DNA of 64,000 bases from Nostoc sp. C052 (GCF_013393905.1 NZ_CP040272.1:4522001-4586000); one strand, 5' to 3'; numbered from the stretch's first letter, positions 32,414-40,913 are shown. Numbers and translations: made by a program. The notes: generated from the letters alone by a model not told the origin.

Positions 32414-32655
32414 ACTACATCAACGTATCCCGTGCAACTGTTGCTGACCTTCAGCCTAGAACCCGACTCTACGTTTATAACGGCGATTGCCTTTATGTAG
32501 CCCGAATTGGCAATTGCGATGACTGGGCTGCCTATAAAGGTAGTGTTGATGAAAGTTTGGATGTGGTGGCAGATTGTGGGATAAAGGTTGCAGAAGTTGA
32601 GGCGGTGCGGTTGTTTGGAGTTTGCAAAGAAGCTAGGTTGAATTATCGTGTGTGA
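32410..32655 (+). CDS. Small hypothetical protein coupled to the recombinase (81 aa)
   Basis: Its start overlaps the recombinase stop (ATGA), so it is translated with it. A mostly beta-type protein (TRLYVYNGDCLYVARIGNCD, ... CGIKVAEVEAVRLFGVCKEA) with four cysteines. It could be an excision or recombination helper, but it lacks an HTH. Confidence 0.5.
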   Translation: MNYINVSRATVADLQPRTRLYVYNGDCLYVARIGNCDDWAAYKGSVDESLDVVADCGIKVAEVEAVRLFGVCKEARLNYRV

Positions 32656-32970
32656 TTAATTAAGCCCGTTGGTCTTTTCATTTAAATAAAGTTTTGCCTT
32701 GATGGGATTGTAATTTTCAATATTAATTTCTTTCTTTTTTTGTAAGCAGAGTCTTTTGTTGTGGGGTAATTGTATTACTTCCATAGCACTAATAGAAATA
32801 TTAGAGAATTCAAATAATTCACAATTTTGCGCTTCTAAAAAGCAAAAGTTCAGGAAAGCTTCAAAGGACGTATAAGTGCAAGAAGTGGAGCAAACAGGAT
32901 AGTTTTTAGTAATATCTCCTGCCAGGAACACAACTGATGCTGAGTAAATTAACATATCAGATTCGCTCAT
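32656..32970 (-). CDS. Hypothetical protein (105 aa)
   Basis: It starts at the ATG 32,970 (SESDMLIYSASVVFLAGDI) and is 14 bases inside the end of the upstream gene. The protein has several Cys residues (CSTSCTYTS, FCFLEAQNCEL) and a Lys-rich tail. It belongs to a four-gene minus-strand run with overlapping ends. No family is recognised. Confidence 0.45.
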   Translation of the reverse strand: MSESDMLIYSASVVFLAGDITKNYPVCSTSCTYTSFEAFLNFCFLEAQNCELFEFSNISISAMEVIQLPHNKRLCLQKKKEINIENYNPIKAKLYLNEKTNGLN

Positions 32971-33361
32971 AGTGCTTGCACCCCTGGCACTCCCCACTGG
33001 GATTTATAGCACACCGAATGTAGGGCGATCGCGCATTCCACCTACAACTCGCATCCCCCACGCAACCACGAGGTTCACTGTGTCGGCTACAAGCCTCAAT
33101 TGCCTCTGCGGTCGAAATTCCAGCTTCGGCTAGGCTACGAAGACAAGAGTCGGCAGATTCCACTTCTGCTCTGTTGCGGCTTAAATAATCTAGTGTTTGA
33201 ACTAGTCGCCTGTTCTTCCAATCCCAGTACGCCACCCATATCCAAATACCACCAAATATTAGCCCTGCAACAGTAAACCAGCCACCTTGGGCAATCATAA
33301 GGACAGTATTTTCGGTAACGGCGATCGCACCCAGTATCGTAAACCAATCAAATTTTTTCAT
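32957..33361 (-). CDS. Membrane protein with DUF6464-like Cys C-terminus (134 aa)
   Basis: The ATG at 33,361 overlaps the upstream stop by 14 bases. The N-terminal half has two membrane segments (WFTILGAIAVTENTVLMIA and GGWFTVAGLIFGGIWIWVAYW). The end carries GDASCRWNARSPYIRCAINP and SGECQGCKHYERI, the DUF6464 signature of cyanobacteria (C-x5-S-x-Y-x-R-C-x2-N-P-x-G-x-C-x2-C-x2-Y-E). It shares this end with its neighbour, a likely metal-binding module. Confidence 0.65.
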   Translation of the reverse strand: MKKFDWFTILGAIAVTENTVLMIAQGGWFTVAGLIFGGIWIWVAYWDWKNRRLVQTLDYLSRNRAEVESADSCLRSLAEAGISTAEAIEACSRHSEPRGCVGDASCRWNARSPYIRCAINPSGECQGCKHYERI

Positions 33362-34367
33362 AATGTTGACACCCTTCACATGGGCCGCACGGGTTGACGG
33401 TGCATCTTAAATATTGGGATTTTGCATTATATTCGCAACTAACATCTCCTATTGCGTTTATTGCGTTTGGGATTGGAAACATGACTTCAAGTCTTTCCAC
33501 TTCAAGGCGGCCTCTCAATTCTTGCAAGGGCACACCAGATGGCTCGATACCTGGCATTTGAAATGGCATTACTATCCTTGCTCTGTCTCCATGTCTCGGA
33601 TAATCCATCAGAATTTGGTCAAAATATCCGCTTCTGGGTATCTCGATTTGTCCTTGTTCAAACATTTGGCGTATTCGCTCAAAATAAGCCAGTCTGTTAG
33701 TTATTGGGCGGGTGGTGAAAGTGATGCGGGGTTCATCCGCCCAACTATGGGAGGTGTTCACCTGCTGAGTGTTAGGAGAAAACAGAAACCAGCCTTGTTG
33801 ACCATCTTCGACCCATCCCAGCAGTTCACCTTGCAGTAACATTCCACCAATTTCTACACCGTCATTTCTTCTGATGGCATCAGATGGAATCCGCGCCCTA
33901 ATTGTTACTGTTGTGTGGTTGCTGGACAAGTCACCCTCTTGTGTAACCTCGTACAGAATCAGATTAATTGACCTTTTTCCTGCCTGATGAATTTTAGCGA
34001 AATGCTCCTCTCTGTACTTGACGATAACCCAGTTTTGACTGTCATCGGGAGCGGTGCTTCTTCTAATGCGATCGCCAAGATCGAACGCTAAACGCTCAAG
34101 AAACACGGGATTGGCGCATACAAGCTGGCTGTCATCTAAAATTTGCTCAAAGCTTTGTCGTCCCGAAGATTCTGATTGCCAACAAAAACGAATCTGCCAT
34201 CTGCGCTCAAAATGGGAATAACGAGCATCAATCTGCGAATAAAAACCCAATCGTTGAATTGCTAGATTCAACAAGCTTTTGATTTTGCTGGTATCGATTT
34301 CATACGCAGCATCCGACCATAGACGCAACGTGTAGCTACACTCTTCAACTCTCTCAATCTGGTTCAT
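33348..34367 (-). CDS. DUF6464-like protein with long N-terminal region (339 aa)
   Basis: The C-terminal 36 residues (GDVSCEYNAKSQYLRCTVNP, then CGPCEGCQHYEKI) are the same Cys module as in the downstream neighbour. The first 300 residues (LWSDAAYEIDTSKIKSLLNL, then VIVKYREEHFAKIHQAGK) have no recognised domain and look soluble. The upstream gene's end overlaps its start by 14 bases. The shared end suggests a joint complex or a common metal site. Confidence 0.6.
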   Translation of the reverse strand: MNQIERVEECSYTLRLWSDAAYEIDTSKIKSLLNLAIQRLGFYSQIDARYSHFERRWQIRFCWQSESSGRQSFEQILDDSQLVCANPVFLERLAFDLGDRIRRSTAPDDSQNWVIVKYREEHFAKIHQAGKRSINLILYEVTQEGDLSSNHTTVTIRARIPSDAIRRNDGVEIGGMLLQGELLGWVEDGQQGWFLFSPNTQQVNTSHSWADEPRITFTTRPITNRLAYFERIRQMFEQGQIEIPRSGYFDQILMDYPRHGDRARIVMPFQMPGIEPSGVPLQELRGRLEVERLEVMFPIPNAINAIGDVSCEYNAKSQYLRCTVNPCGPCEGCQHYEKI

Positions 34368-35139
34368 TTCTTAATAGTTTTGACAACAAACTCTTAGCTT
34401 CCCTACAACGATAACTTAGGTTTTCTAACTGACTTTTAAGCATGATTGGGTTGTCTGTCAGGTAGTCAATTATCCCCGATCGCGTCCACTCATCGCAGTT
34501 GTGAATAACATTTAATCTCTGTTCCACAGCCTTTAAAGCATCTGCCAATTCCCGATATTTCAAGGTTTGCTGCTTCCTTTCCCACTTATCCAGCCAGGGA
34601 CGAGGCAAACTATCGGGATCGCGCCCCAGGATGTAAACCTGCTCTAAAAAGTCGATTTTATCTTCCCAATTGCCTTTTAGTTTCCAGCCGTCGTGCTTCT
34701 TGGAAAATTTTTCATAAACTATCAACTGGATTTTGAACTTGTCCCAAAGTTTTTGTCTGTGGGTGCGATCGTAGCCAACGAGGCGATCGCACCCTGGGAC
34801 TCTAAGTGTTATGTAGTGTGAATCAGTAGGAGCCTTCCGTTGATTCAAATACTCACAAATATCACGCCACAACCTGATATCCTCATAGCTTACAGGCTCG
34901 TCCCATTTGTCGATTAGCTCCTCACAAAACCTGAGTCCGTCATCAACATCTAAGCAATTTGTCAGGTTGTTATAGGACAAGCGATCGCCATTCGCATCAA
35001 AAATCGCATAAGCCCAATACATATCATGCTGAGTCTTGCTCCCTCCCCCAGCGTAAATACAAATCTGTCGGTCACGATAGGGAGAACAACAGCAAAATTT
35101 TAGGGCATCCTCAATTCGTTGTGGCGGAAAATTGCTCAT
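34354..35139 (-). CDS. Hypothetical protein heading the DUF6464 run (261 aa)
   Basis: Residues 1-60 carry ALKFCCCSPYRDRQICIYAG and then TKQHDMYWAYAIFD-type sequence, and the rest is helical with many Trp/Tyr. A near-copy of the palindrome (34,701) is read through as part of it (EKFSKK). It is divergent from terminase small with 99 bases between, so its promoter and the late operon promoter share this gap. Confidence 0.5.
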   Translation of the reverse strand: MSNFPPQRIEDALKFCCCSPYRDRQICIYAGGGSKTQHDMYWAYAIFDANGDRLSYNNLTNCLDVDDGLRFCEELIDKWDEPVSYEDIRLWRDICEYLNQRKAPTDSHYITLRVPGCDRLVGYDRTHRQKLWDKFKIQLIVYEKFSKKHDGWKLKGNWEDKIDFLEQVYILGRDPDSLPRPWLDKWERKQQTLKYRELADALKAVEQRLNVIHNCDEWTRSGIIDYLTDNPIMLKSQLENLSYRCREAKSLLSKLLRNEPD

Positions 35140-35238
35140 AAAAAATCGTTAGACAAATCAGACAAAAAGGTTGCGATCGCTACTCAGTAGGGAATCCTGG
35201 ATTTGTCCATAAAATCATAATTTCTATATTGTCCAATA

Positions 35239-35727
35239 ATGTCCAGGAAGAAAGATAGCGACAAAATCAAGCTTGCTGAGGCAAAGTATATTACAGGTGT
35301 CCCACCTGAAGAAATAGCTGCTGCCCTTGGCGTTACTCGTCGCACTATTGATCGCTGGGCAAAAGATGGTGATTGGGATTCGCACAGACAAAATGCTAAA
35401 AACAGCAACGTCGTTCAACTTCAACTAAAGCCTCATGAGAAGCTTAGAGGGACGAAGCTTCGGGAAGCTACTAGACGACGCGACACGAGCGAGGGACTGG
35501 ATAATATTGAAGTGATTGAAAGTGCGATCGCTGACATCCATGCTTCACTACCAAGTGCGGAACTAGGTAAAGGCAGTATGGCGACGGCACTTGTAAAGCT
35601 GATTGAACTGAAGCGTAAACTGAAGCCTGAGACGGTGGCTGATTTGGTCGAACGCGTGATTGAGCTTGATATCGGCCCTGAAGAATTTCTGATTGAGTTG
35701 AATAATGCGTGGCAAAAAAGAGCGTAA
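35239..35727 (+). CDS. Terminase small subunit (HTH)
   Basis: 162 residues. The N-terminal EAKYITGVPPEEIAAALGVT, RRTIDRWAKDGDW is a phage terminase small-subunit HTH (resembling P. aeruginosa/D3 type). The C-terminal part is helical with SMATALVKLIELKRKLKPET and EFLIELNNAWQKRA, for oligomerisation. It recognises the packaging site and recruits the large subunit. Its end overlaps the next gene start by 19 bases. Together they start the plus-strand late operon. Confidence 0.8.
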   Translation: MSRKKDSDKIKLAEAKYITGVPPEEIAAALGVTRRTIDRWAKDGDWDSHRQNAKNSNVVQLQLKPHEKLRGTKLREATRRRDTSEGLDNIEVIESAIADIHASLPSAELGKGSMATALVKLIELKRKLKPETVADLVERVIELDIGPEEFLIELNNAWQKRA

Positions 35728-37211
35728 GCGTTAGACAGCAGTGGGAGCAAGCTGCTGTTAACGCAGCTGCATTGCAGACAGTCAAGGTAACGCTCTCTTT
35801 GTCAGACTTTGTGCGAGAAAGCTGGGAAGTTTTGGAACCCAGCACAGAATTGCTTTGGAATTGGCACATTGATGCTATGTGCTGGCATATCCAAGAAACC
35901 CTGCTTGATTGGTTTAAGCATAAAACAAATCCGCATTACGTCCAGCGAATCCAAAACCTTTTAATCAATGTCCCGCCAGGGAGTTTGAAAAGTCGGGTGG
36001 TATCTGTTTGCACCCCTGCTTGGTTTTGGACGATTTGCCCTTCCTGGAGAGCTATTTTCCTTTCAGCTAATCCCCGCGTGGCTTTGCGAGATAGCGTCTA
36101 TTGTCGGGATGTGGTTGAGAGTGATTGGTATCAGAAGCGCTTTTCACCAGATTGGAAGTTGCGAGATGACAATAATTCCAAAACAAGTTTTTGGAACACA
36201 AAGGGTGGTGTACGCAGTGCATTTGGCTTCAACAGCCGGATCACAGGCGATCGCGGGGATTGCCTTCTCTGGGATGATCCACACGATGCACAAGAAGTAA
36301 ACTCTGAACTTATCAGACAGGGAGTTATTGATCGCTGGGATAGCGCTATTCGTAACCGAGTCAATGATCTAAAGTCATCTGTGCGGATTGGTATCATGCA
36401 GCGCTTGCACGAACAGGATTTATCAGGTCACGTTCTCAAGCAAGGCAGATGGCAACATCTGTGCATCCCCCAAGAATTTGAAACTCAACTTTCACCCACA
36501 GCGTTGGGCTGGGTTGACCCTAGAAAAGAACTAGGGGAGTTGATGTTTCCAGAACGCTTCTCAAAGGAGGTATTACAAGAGGAAAAAACAGCACTCGGCT
36601 CCTATGGCTATGCCGGACAGCACCAACAACGACCCGCTCCTGCCGACGGCGGACACTTCAAACGCTCATGGTGGAAGTATTACAAAGTCGCACCGGACGA
36701 TTTTGAGCTAATTATCCAGTCATGGGACTGCACTTTCAAGGAAACCAAAAAATCAGATTTCGTCGTTGGGCAAGTTTGGGGTAAACGTGGGGGACAGTTT
36801 TATCTGCTTGACCAGGTACGCGATCGCATGGACTTCCCCACCACGATCGCAGCAATCCGCGCCCTGTCCGCTAAATACCCGAATTCCACCGCAAAACTGG
36901 TTGAAGATAAAGCGAATGGCCCAGCCGTGATTAGCTCACTAGAGCGCGAAATACCTGGAATTATTGCCATTGAGCCGGAAGGCGGAAAATTGGTACGTGC
37001 GGTTGCGATCGCACCTTTTGTTGAAGCTGGTAATGTTTTCTTGCCCGACCCTAGTATTGCTTCCTGGGTGGGTGACTATGTAGCGGAATTTAGCACTTTC
37101 CCCAATGGCAGCAATGATGATCAGGTAGACGGCACTAGTCAAGCAATTAACTGGCTAGCGAGTAAAGTTACTTACTGGGCAGTTAGTCATGACAATACCT
37201 GGGGTTCATGA
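35709..37211 (+). CDS. Terminase large subunit
   Basis: 500 residues from GTG 35,709. The ATPase half has a deviant Walker A, NVPPGSLKSRVVSV, near residue 84, and a Walker B, DCLLWDDPHD. The nuclease half has VQSWD-type IIQSWDCTFKETKKSDF, the middle acidic KLVEDKANG, and a closing SNDDQVDGTSQAINWL, which are the three RNase H-like metal acidic residues. It cuts concatemers and pumps DNA into the head. It has full length, with no frameshift or missing key acidic residue. Confidence 0.88.
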   Translation: MAKKSVSVRQQWEQAAVNAAALQTVKVTLSLSDFVRESWEVLEPSTELLWNWHIDAMCWHIQETLLDWFKHKTNPHYVQRIQNLLINVPPGSLKSRVVSVCTPAWFWTICPSWRAIFLSANPRVALRDSVYCRDVVESDWYQKRFSPDWKLRDDNNSKTSFWNTKGGVRSAFGFNSRITGDRGDCLLWDDPHDAQEVNSELIRQGVIDRWDSAIRNRVNDLKSSVRIGIMQRLHEQDLSGHVLKQGRWQHLCIPQEFETQLSPTALGWVDPRKELGELMFPERFSKEVLQEEKTALGSYGYAGQHQQRPAPADGGHFKRSWWKYYKVAPDDFELIIQSWDCTFKETKKSDFVVGQVWGKRGGQFYLLDQVRDRMDFPTTIAAIRALSAKYPNSTAKLVEDKANGPAVISSLEREIPGIIAIEPEGGKLVRAVAIAPFVEAGNVFLPDPSIASWVGDYVAEFSTFPNGSNDDQVDGTSQAINWLASKVTYWAVSHDNTWGS

Positions 37212-37296
37212 AGTAAATATCAATTTTCAGTACTGCTGCTCATGACTGTATTACTTGCCACCAAATAACCTGATTATATATTTGGTTGCTTGCCTT

Positions 37297-37959
37297 ATGC
37301 GGTCGATCGCTGTTAATGAACGGAATTTATTGGCTCAGTCAAATGAGAAGTTAGTCCATAAGGTCGTCCATCGGATGTCCCAGGTGTGCCGGGAGCCTTA
37401 TGAGGATTTGTATCAATTGGGTTATATCGGGCTTCTAAAAGCAGCCGATCGCTTTGAACCCGCCACGGGAAACGCTTTTAGTTCGTTTGCAATTCCCTAC
37501 ATTCAAGGGGAAATTCAACATCATCTACGTGACCAATGGCAAAGCGTGAAACTTCCACGCACTGCTATTGAAACTAAAGCTAAAGTTCGGAGATTGCAGA
37601 AGTCTCTCTTCATGCTTGGCAGAGATATAGATGCTTCACAAATTGCCTTGGGATTAGGCATAAGTGAAGAAAAATGGCGAGAGATAGAAGCACTTGATAG
37701 CAATATAACTATTAGTTTAGATGAACTTCTTCATGAGCCTATGCAAGCCGATGATGAAGAGGTTGACGATAGGGCTGTGCTGAAACACTTGAGCAAGCTG
37801 CAAGCTAACCAACGAACTGCCATTGTTGAAAAATTTTTCAGCAACAACTCGATTCAAGATATTGCCAAACGCCAAAAGGCGAGTCCCGAAAGAATCAAGG
37901 CTTACATTAATTTAGGTTTGGTCAAATTACGCATATCATTAACACAAGAAGAATTATGA
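37297..37959 (+). CDS. Phage-borne sigma-70 factor (group 3-type, SigF/SigB-like)
   Basis: About 220 residues from ATG 37,297; a TTG at 37,255 is an alternative. Region 2 is EDLYQLGYIGLLKAADRFEP followed by FSSFAIPYIQGEIQHHLRDQ, with region 3 KLPRTAIETKAKVRRLQKSL. Region 4 is the HTH IQDIAKRQKASPERIKAYIN. This is the pattern of alternative sigma factors of cyanobacteria and Firmicutes. In a terminase-to-tail position it is likely to steer host RNA polymerase to the late genes. An exact palindrome lies inside region 4's leader (VEKFFSNN). Confidence 0.85.
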   Translation: MRSIAVNERNLLAQSNEKLVHKVVHRMSQVCREPYEDLYQLGYIGLLKAADRFEPATGNAFSSFAIPYIQGEIQHHLRDQWQSVKLPRTAIETKAKVRRLQKSLFMLGRDIDASQIALGLGISEEKWREIEALDSNITISLDELLHEPMQADDEEVDDRAVLKHLSKLQANQRTAIVEKFFSNNSIQDIAKRQKASPERIKAYINLGLVKLRISLTQEEL

Positions 37960-38708
37960 ATTTATCAGAATTAGCTATTAATATTAATCAGGCTTTTGAT
38001 AAATCGAAAGAGTTTTACAAAGCTGGAATTAATGAGTTGCAGCAAGCGCTATTGTGCGACAAACAAGCTGGGGATTTATTAATTCAAGTAAAAGCTGAAT
38101 TACCTTATGGTCAATTCACTTCTTGGGTGGAAGAAAACTGTCGCTTTACGATGCGTCACGCCCAATTTTTGATGAAGATTTCTAGGGAATGGCATCGGAT
38201 AATTAAACAGTGGGATGAACTAAGAAACGAAACGCGTTTCGCTTCTGATTCACCATTACCTTCACTCAGGGTTGCGATCGCCCTTGCAGCTGCCGAACCA
38301 AAACCAGAATCGCCGCCGTCACTGCCAGTTACAAAGTATAAGGTAGCACTAAAAGACCATGCGTGCTACGGGGAGACAGTTGAAGTTAAAGAGGAGTTGA
38401 GCAAAGGAGACGTAATACTTTGCAGAACTTCTAAGGGTGAAATTCCCTTCCTCAAAAAAGAACTGGTTCCAGAATCTCAATCTTTGCAGCCAGTGGATGC
38501 TGAGATTATTGACGTGGAGGTGGAGGATATTTCTGAGCAGTTGAAAGAGGCGATCGCGCTAGTGATTGAATATTTATCAGAAAATGAACTAAAAGCTGTG
38601 CTAGCAGCCAGTTTGAGTATTGGTAAAGAACATCTTCCAAGTGATGCGGCGGGTCTTGCTGCTAAGTTGATAGGCGGACAGGATTTAGCCATTTTAAGTC
38701 AAGGCTAG
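37956..38708 (+). CDS. DUF3102 family protein
   Basis: 250 residues, starting four bases before the sigma stop (ATGA-type coupling). The N-terminal 120 residues are DUF3102: CDKQAGDLLIQVKAELPYGQ, FTSWVEENCRFTMRHAQFLM. This helical module is common next to phage and plasmid regulators. The middle is Pro-rich, then a small beta domain (KVALKDHACYGETVEVKEEL) and a helical end. Coupled to a sigma factor, it may be an anti-sigma or cofactor. That is inference. Confidence 0.75.
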   Translation: MNLSELAININQAFDKSKEFYKAGINELQQALLCDKQAGDLLIQVKAELPYGQFTSWVEENCRFTMRHAQFLMKISREWHRIIKQWDELRNETRFASDSPLPSLRVAIALAAAEPKPESPPSLPVTKYKVALKDHACYGETVEVKEELSKGDVILCRTSKGEIPFLKKELVPESQSLQPVDAEIIDVEVEDISEQLKEAIALVIEYLSENELKAVLAASLSIGKEHLPSDAAGLAAKLIGGQDLAILSQG

Positions 38709-39249
38709 ACACTTGCTTTGCTACCTTCCAGCCAGTTTCATTCCCAATCTTTCCTTGCTTTATAAAGGCGAAACTCCCGCGAATGAAAGTATCACTATCC
38801 TTTGTCGTTTTTGGGGAGATTCCTATCAATTCTTTAATTTTAGAAGTGGGCAATATCCATTCAAATTCTGCTGCTTTTTCTAGTTCCTCGTAATTAGCCA
38901 ATACTGATGAGTGCCTTTGATAGGTGTAAGACATCATTTTTTCCATCAGTTCTGCCATGACATTGATGGCAGTCGCCTCACTGTTATTAAATTCAATGTG
39001 TCCACTTGGTTTGTCTAACTTGTCCAGTTTGTCCATTTGGACTTCTGGCTGGATGGGGAAATCAGCGATCGCACCCCCGCCCCGAATATGCTTGTCCAGT
39101 CTGTCCAGTTGCTCCAGTTGCTCCGAAGAAATCTTACCTGGAGCAACTGGTCTTATTCCTAGCCCATTGATGCGATCGTAAATCGCTTGCCTAGAGTTCA
39201 GCCTGTAACGTTCTTGCAGGCTAGATATTTTGATGGTTTGTCCAGTCAT
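38662..39249 (-). CDS. Hypothetical DNA-binding-type protein downstream of a long inverted repeat (195 aa)
   Basis: The N-terminus SLQERYRLNSRQAIYDRINGLG is a helix-turn-helix-type start. A striking repeated segment follows (QLEQLDRLDKH, then KLDKLDK). Its coding DNA holds TGGACAA/TTGTCCA words that also build the inverted repeat upstream of the gene. The 3' end overlaps DUF3102 by 47 bases. A self-regulating repressor is the natural guess. Confidence 0.5.
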   Translation of the reverse strand: MTGQTIKISSLQERYRLNSRQAIYDRINGLGIRPVAPGKISSEQLEQLDRLDKHIRGGGAIADFPIQPEVQMDKLDKLDKPSGHIEFNNSEATAINVMAELMEKMMSYTYQRHSSVLANYEELEKAAEFEWILPTSKIKELIGISPKTTKDSDTFIRGSFAFIKQGKIGNETGWKVAKQVSSLDLKWLNPVRLST

Positions 39250-39250
39250 T

Positions 39251-39315
39251 GTTAACTTGTCCAGTCACCCACTGGACAATTCTAATATGTCCAGTGAGTG
39301 ACTGGACAAGTTAAC
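39251..39315. promoter_or_regulatory. 28-bp inverted repeat with TGTCCAGT/ACTGGACA cores
   Basis: The left arm begins GTTAACTTGTCCAGTCAC and the right arm ends GTGACTGGACAAGTTAAC. They are 28 bases each with one unpaired base, separated by 9 bases. Each arm contains a TGTCCAGT and an ACTGGACA half, so it is also a cluster of four operator halves. It lies between two minus-strand genes, right before the start of the 38662-39249 gene, and could be its operator or a strong hairpin. Confidence 0.8.
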
Positions 39316-39318
39316 ATC

Positions 39319-39564
39319 TCAACTGATTCCTTCAATAAATTTAACCATCTCTTCAGAGGTCGAAAGTTTTCCAGCTAGATATAATTGCAATGCTAGTTCA
39401 GGCGCTAAATGTCCTTTAGTTTCTGGATGTTTTTGCAAGTCACTAGTAATGGAATCCATTGCCTTTATTACGTGTCCTGCCCGTGCTAATTCTAAAGCTC
39501 TTTTTTTAACCCAATCTATATGTTGTTGGCGGGTTTCCAGCATTTTATTAATGATGATTGACAC
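39319..39564 (-). CDS. Small hypothetical protein (81 aa)
   Basis: A helical protein: IIINKMLETRQQHIDWVKKR, ALELARAGHVIKAMDSITSD, LQKHPETKGH. It has a similar layout to small cyanobacterial plasmid and phage proteins in which a short helical pair precedes LALQLYLAGKLSTSEEMVKF. It may be the first gene of the minus-strand unit that includes the repeat-bearing gene. Confidence 0.5.
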   Translation of the reverse strand: MSIIINKMLETRQQHIDWVKKRALELARAGHVIKAMDSITSDLQKHPETKGHLAPELALQLYLAGKLSTSEEMVKFIEGIS

Positions 39565-39647
39565 CTGACTATTATGCCATTAGCATAAAGAGCGAGCGCA
39601 ATATAATATTCTAAATTTAAATTACTCTTGTCTTTTGGAATAATTTT

Positions 39648-39674
39648 ACGGGTGTCCTTGCACACCCGTTTTTT
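39648..39674 (+). terminator. Terminator upstream of the tail operon
   Basis: ACGGGTGT pairs with ACACCCGT around CCTTGC, followed by T6. It would end transcripts from the sigma/DUF3102 unit before the tail genes. Confidence 0.75.
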
Positions 39675-39709
39675 GTAAGATTTTATGATTAATCTTTGCG
39701 TCTCCTCGT

Positions 39710-39733
39710 AAGGTGGCTTGTTGCCACCTTTTT
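39710..39733 (+). terminator. Second terminator upstream of the tail operon
   Basis: AAGGTGGC pairs with GCCACCTT around TTGTT, followed by five T. Together with the one 40 bases before it, it isolates the tail operon, whose promoter should lie between 39,734 and 39,784, where short heptads (ACTGATA/ACTGATG) also occur. Confidence 0.75.
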
Positions 39734-39784
39734 ATTGGCGATCGGGAACTCAGTTTACTGATAACTGATGACTGATAGCTGACA

Positions 39785-40396
39785 ATGCTAAAACTTCCCT
39801 TTAAGACTTCCCCTAAAGAATTTGAACTAGCTATTATTGGCAATGATATTATTGGCATTTTAGAATTGCCAAAATACGGCGATATTAGTCCCAACGAGCG
39901 CCTATTTATTAAAGCGGCTAACCTAACAGATATTCGCATTGCTGCCGTGAAATTAGCGAAAGATATCGCTGTTAAATCAGGTAATAAAGTAATTGATATT
40001 TACAATGCTCTAACTCAAGGCGATAGCGAGTCACTGGCAGAGTATTTAGAAGAGTTCGTTACCTTTCAAGATTTGCTAGAGGAAAACTCTTCCGCCCGTA
40101 GCTTGGTACTAGCTACTGCCGTAATTCAACGGTTAGTGCCTGACTGGAAACTTGAGAACACTGGCGATCCTAATCAAATTCATCCGCAATTACTGAATTT
40201 GGTAATCGAATTCGCTAAAAATGAGGAAGCCGGCTGGCCGATAGAGGCAACCCCAATCACCGAAGAAGATTTGGGAAACTCGACACCGACCCCAGAGATC
40301 CCGACTGGACAGAAATCTACTGGCGATGCCGAAGATACTGGCCGCAGGAAGAAAGATTTGGTGAAGGAAGGTTTGGTAGTCAGCCAACCTGGGTAA
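39785..40396 (+). CDS. Tail assembly chaperone, short form (gpG-like)
   Basis: 203 residues. The N-terminal domain is small, mixed alpha/beta (ELAIIGNDIIGILELPKYGD, then DIRIAAVKLAKDIAVKSG), followed by a helical domain with LEEFVTFQDLLEENSSARSL. This fits the tail assembly chaperone ahead of a tape measure gene. The last 38 residues after the slippery site (TPTPEIPTGQKSTGDAEDTG) are disordered, as is usual for the unshifted product. Confidence 0.75.
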   Translation: MLKLPFKTSPKEFELAIIGNDIIGILELPKYGDISPNERLFIKAANLTDIRIAAVKLAKDIAVKSGNKVIDIYNALTQGDSESLAEYLEEFVTFQDLLEENSSARSLVLATAVIQRLVPDWKLENTGDPNQIHPQLLNLVIEFAKNEEAGWPIEATPITEEDLGNSTPTPEIPTGQKSTGDAEDTGRRKKDLVKEGLVVSQPG

Positions 40397-40881
40397 TTTT
40401 GCAAGCGCTGCACTATGGCGCAAAGCTTCATCGTGAGGAGTTGCATTTGGCTGAATTGGGCATTGCTACCCTCACATCGTGCTTCGTAAATAGCAACCGC
40501 GATCCTAAATCTGAAGCAGCCAAGCCTTCGGACTTTTTCTACTTCACGCCTGTTGAGGATGAGGGCGATCGCATTTCCTCAACTGCTGCTAATGCCTTCT
40601 TTGCTTTGGCTGACGCGGGTAAGTTGCCGGGGTGGGTAGTGGCGATCGCCCCTGTGGATAAACTTACCAAATCCCGTAATGGCGATCCATGTACGCCTCT
40701 TGTGTGGATTGGTGAGGGTTTGGTACTGCTACAGCCAGTTGTTGATAATGGGTTGGTCAGATTCCCGCTGGGATTTGTTGATGGGGTGAGTGGGGCGATC
40801 ATCACAGATGGTGGCATCGTAAAAGTTCCAGAACTGGGTCAAGTCTGGGTATTGGAAGGGGAGTTTGCGCTTAGTTGCTAA
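39785..40881 (+). CDS. Tail assembly chaperone, -1 frameshift product (gpGT-like)
   Basis: The -1 frame is open from 40,225 to 40,881. After slipping at GGGAAAC (40,273-40,279), translation would read LDTDPRDPDWTEIYWRCRRY, WPQEERFGEGRFGSQPTWVI, LQALHYGAKLHREE, and so on. This gives about 365 residues with Trp-rich content that is clearly protein-like before any in-frame Met. The frame's later part has EGLVLLQPVVDNGLVRFPLG. The longer form would bind the tape measure. Confidence 0.75.
40273..40279 (+). promoter_or_regulatory. Programmed -1 ribosomal frameshift site GGGAAAC
   Basis: The heptamer G GGA AAC is in the right phase (X XXY YYZ) in the short-form frame and inside the overlap of the two frames. 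It differs in one base from the GGGAAAG used by phage lambda G/T. No obvious pseudoknot was searched for. Confidence 0.8.
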
Positions 40882-40913
40882 GATAATGCCAAAATTAGCA
40901 ACTACAGGCTTCT

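Noticed and set aside
33345..33362. Further palindrome copy at the start of the DUF6464 membrane gene
   Set aside because: ATGAAAAAATTTGAT is only partly similar and is explained by the overlapping start and stop.
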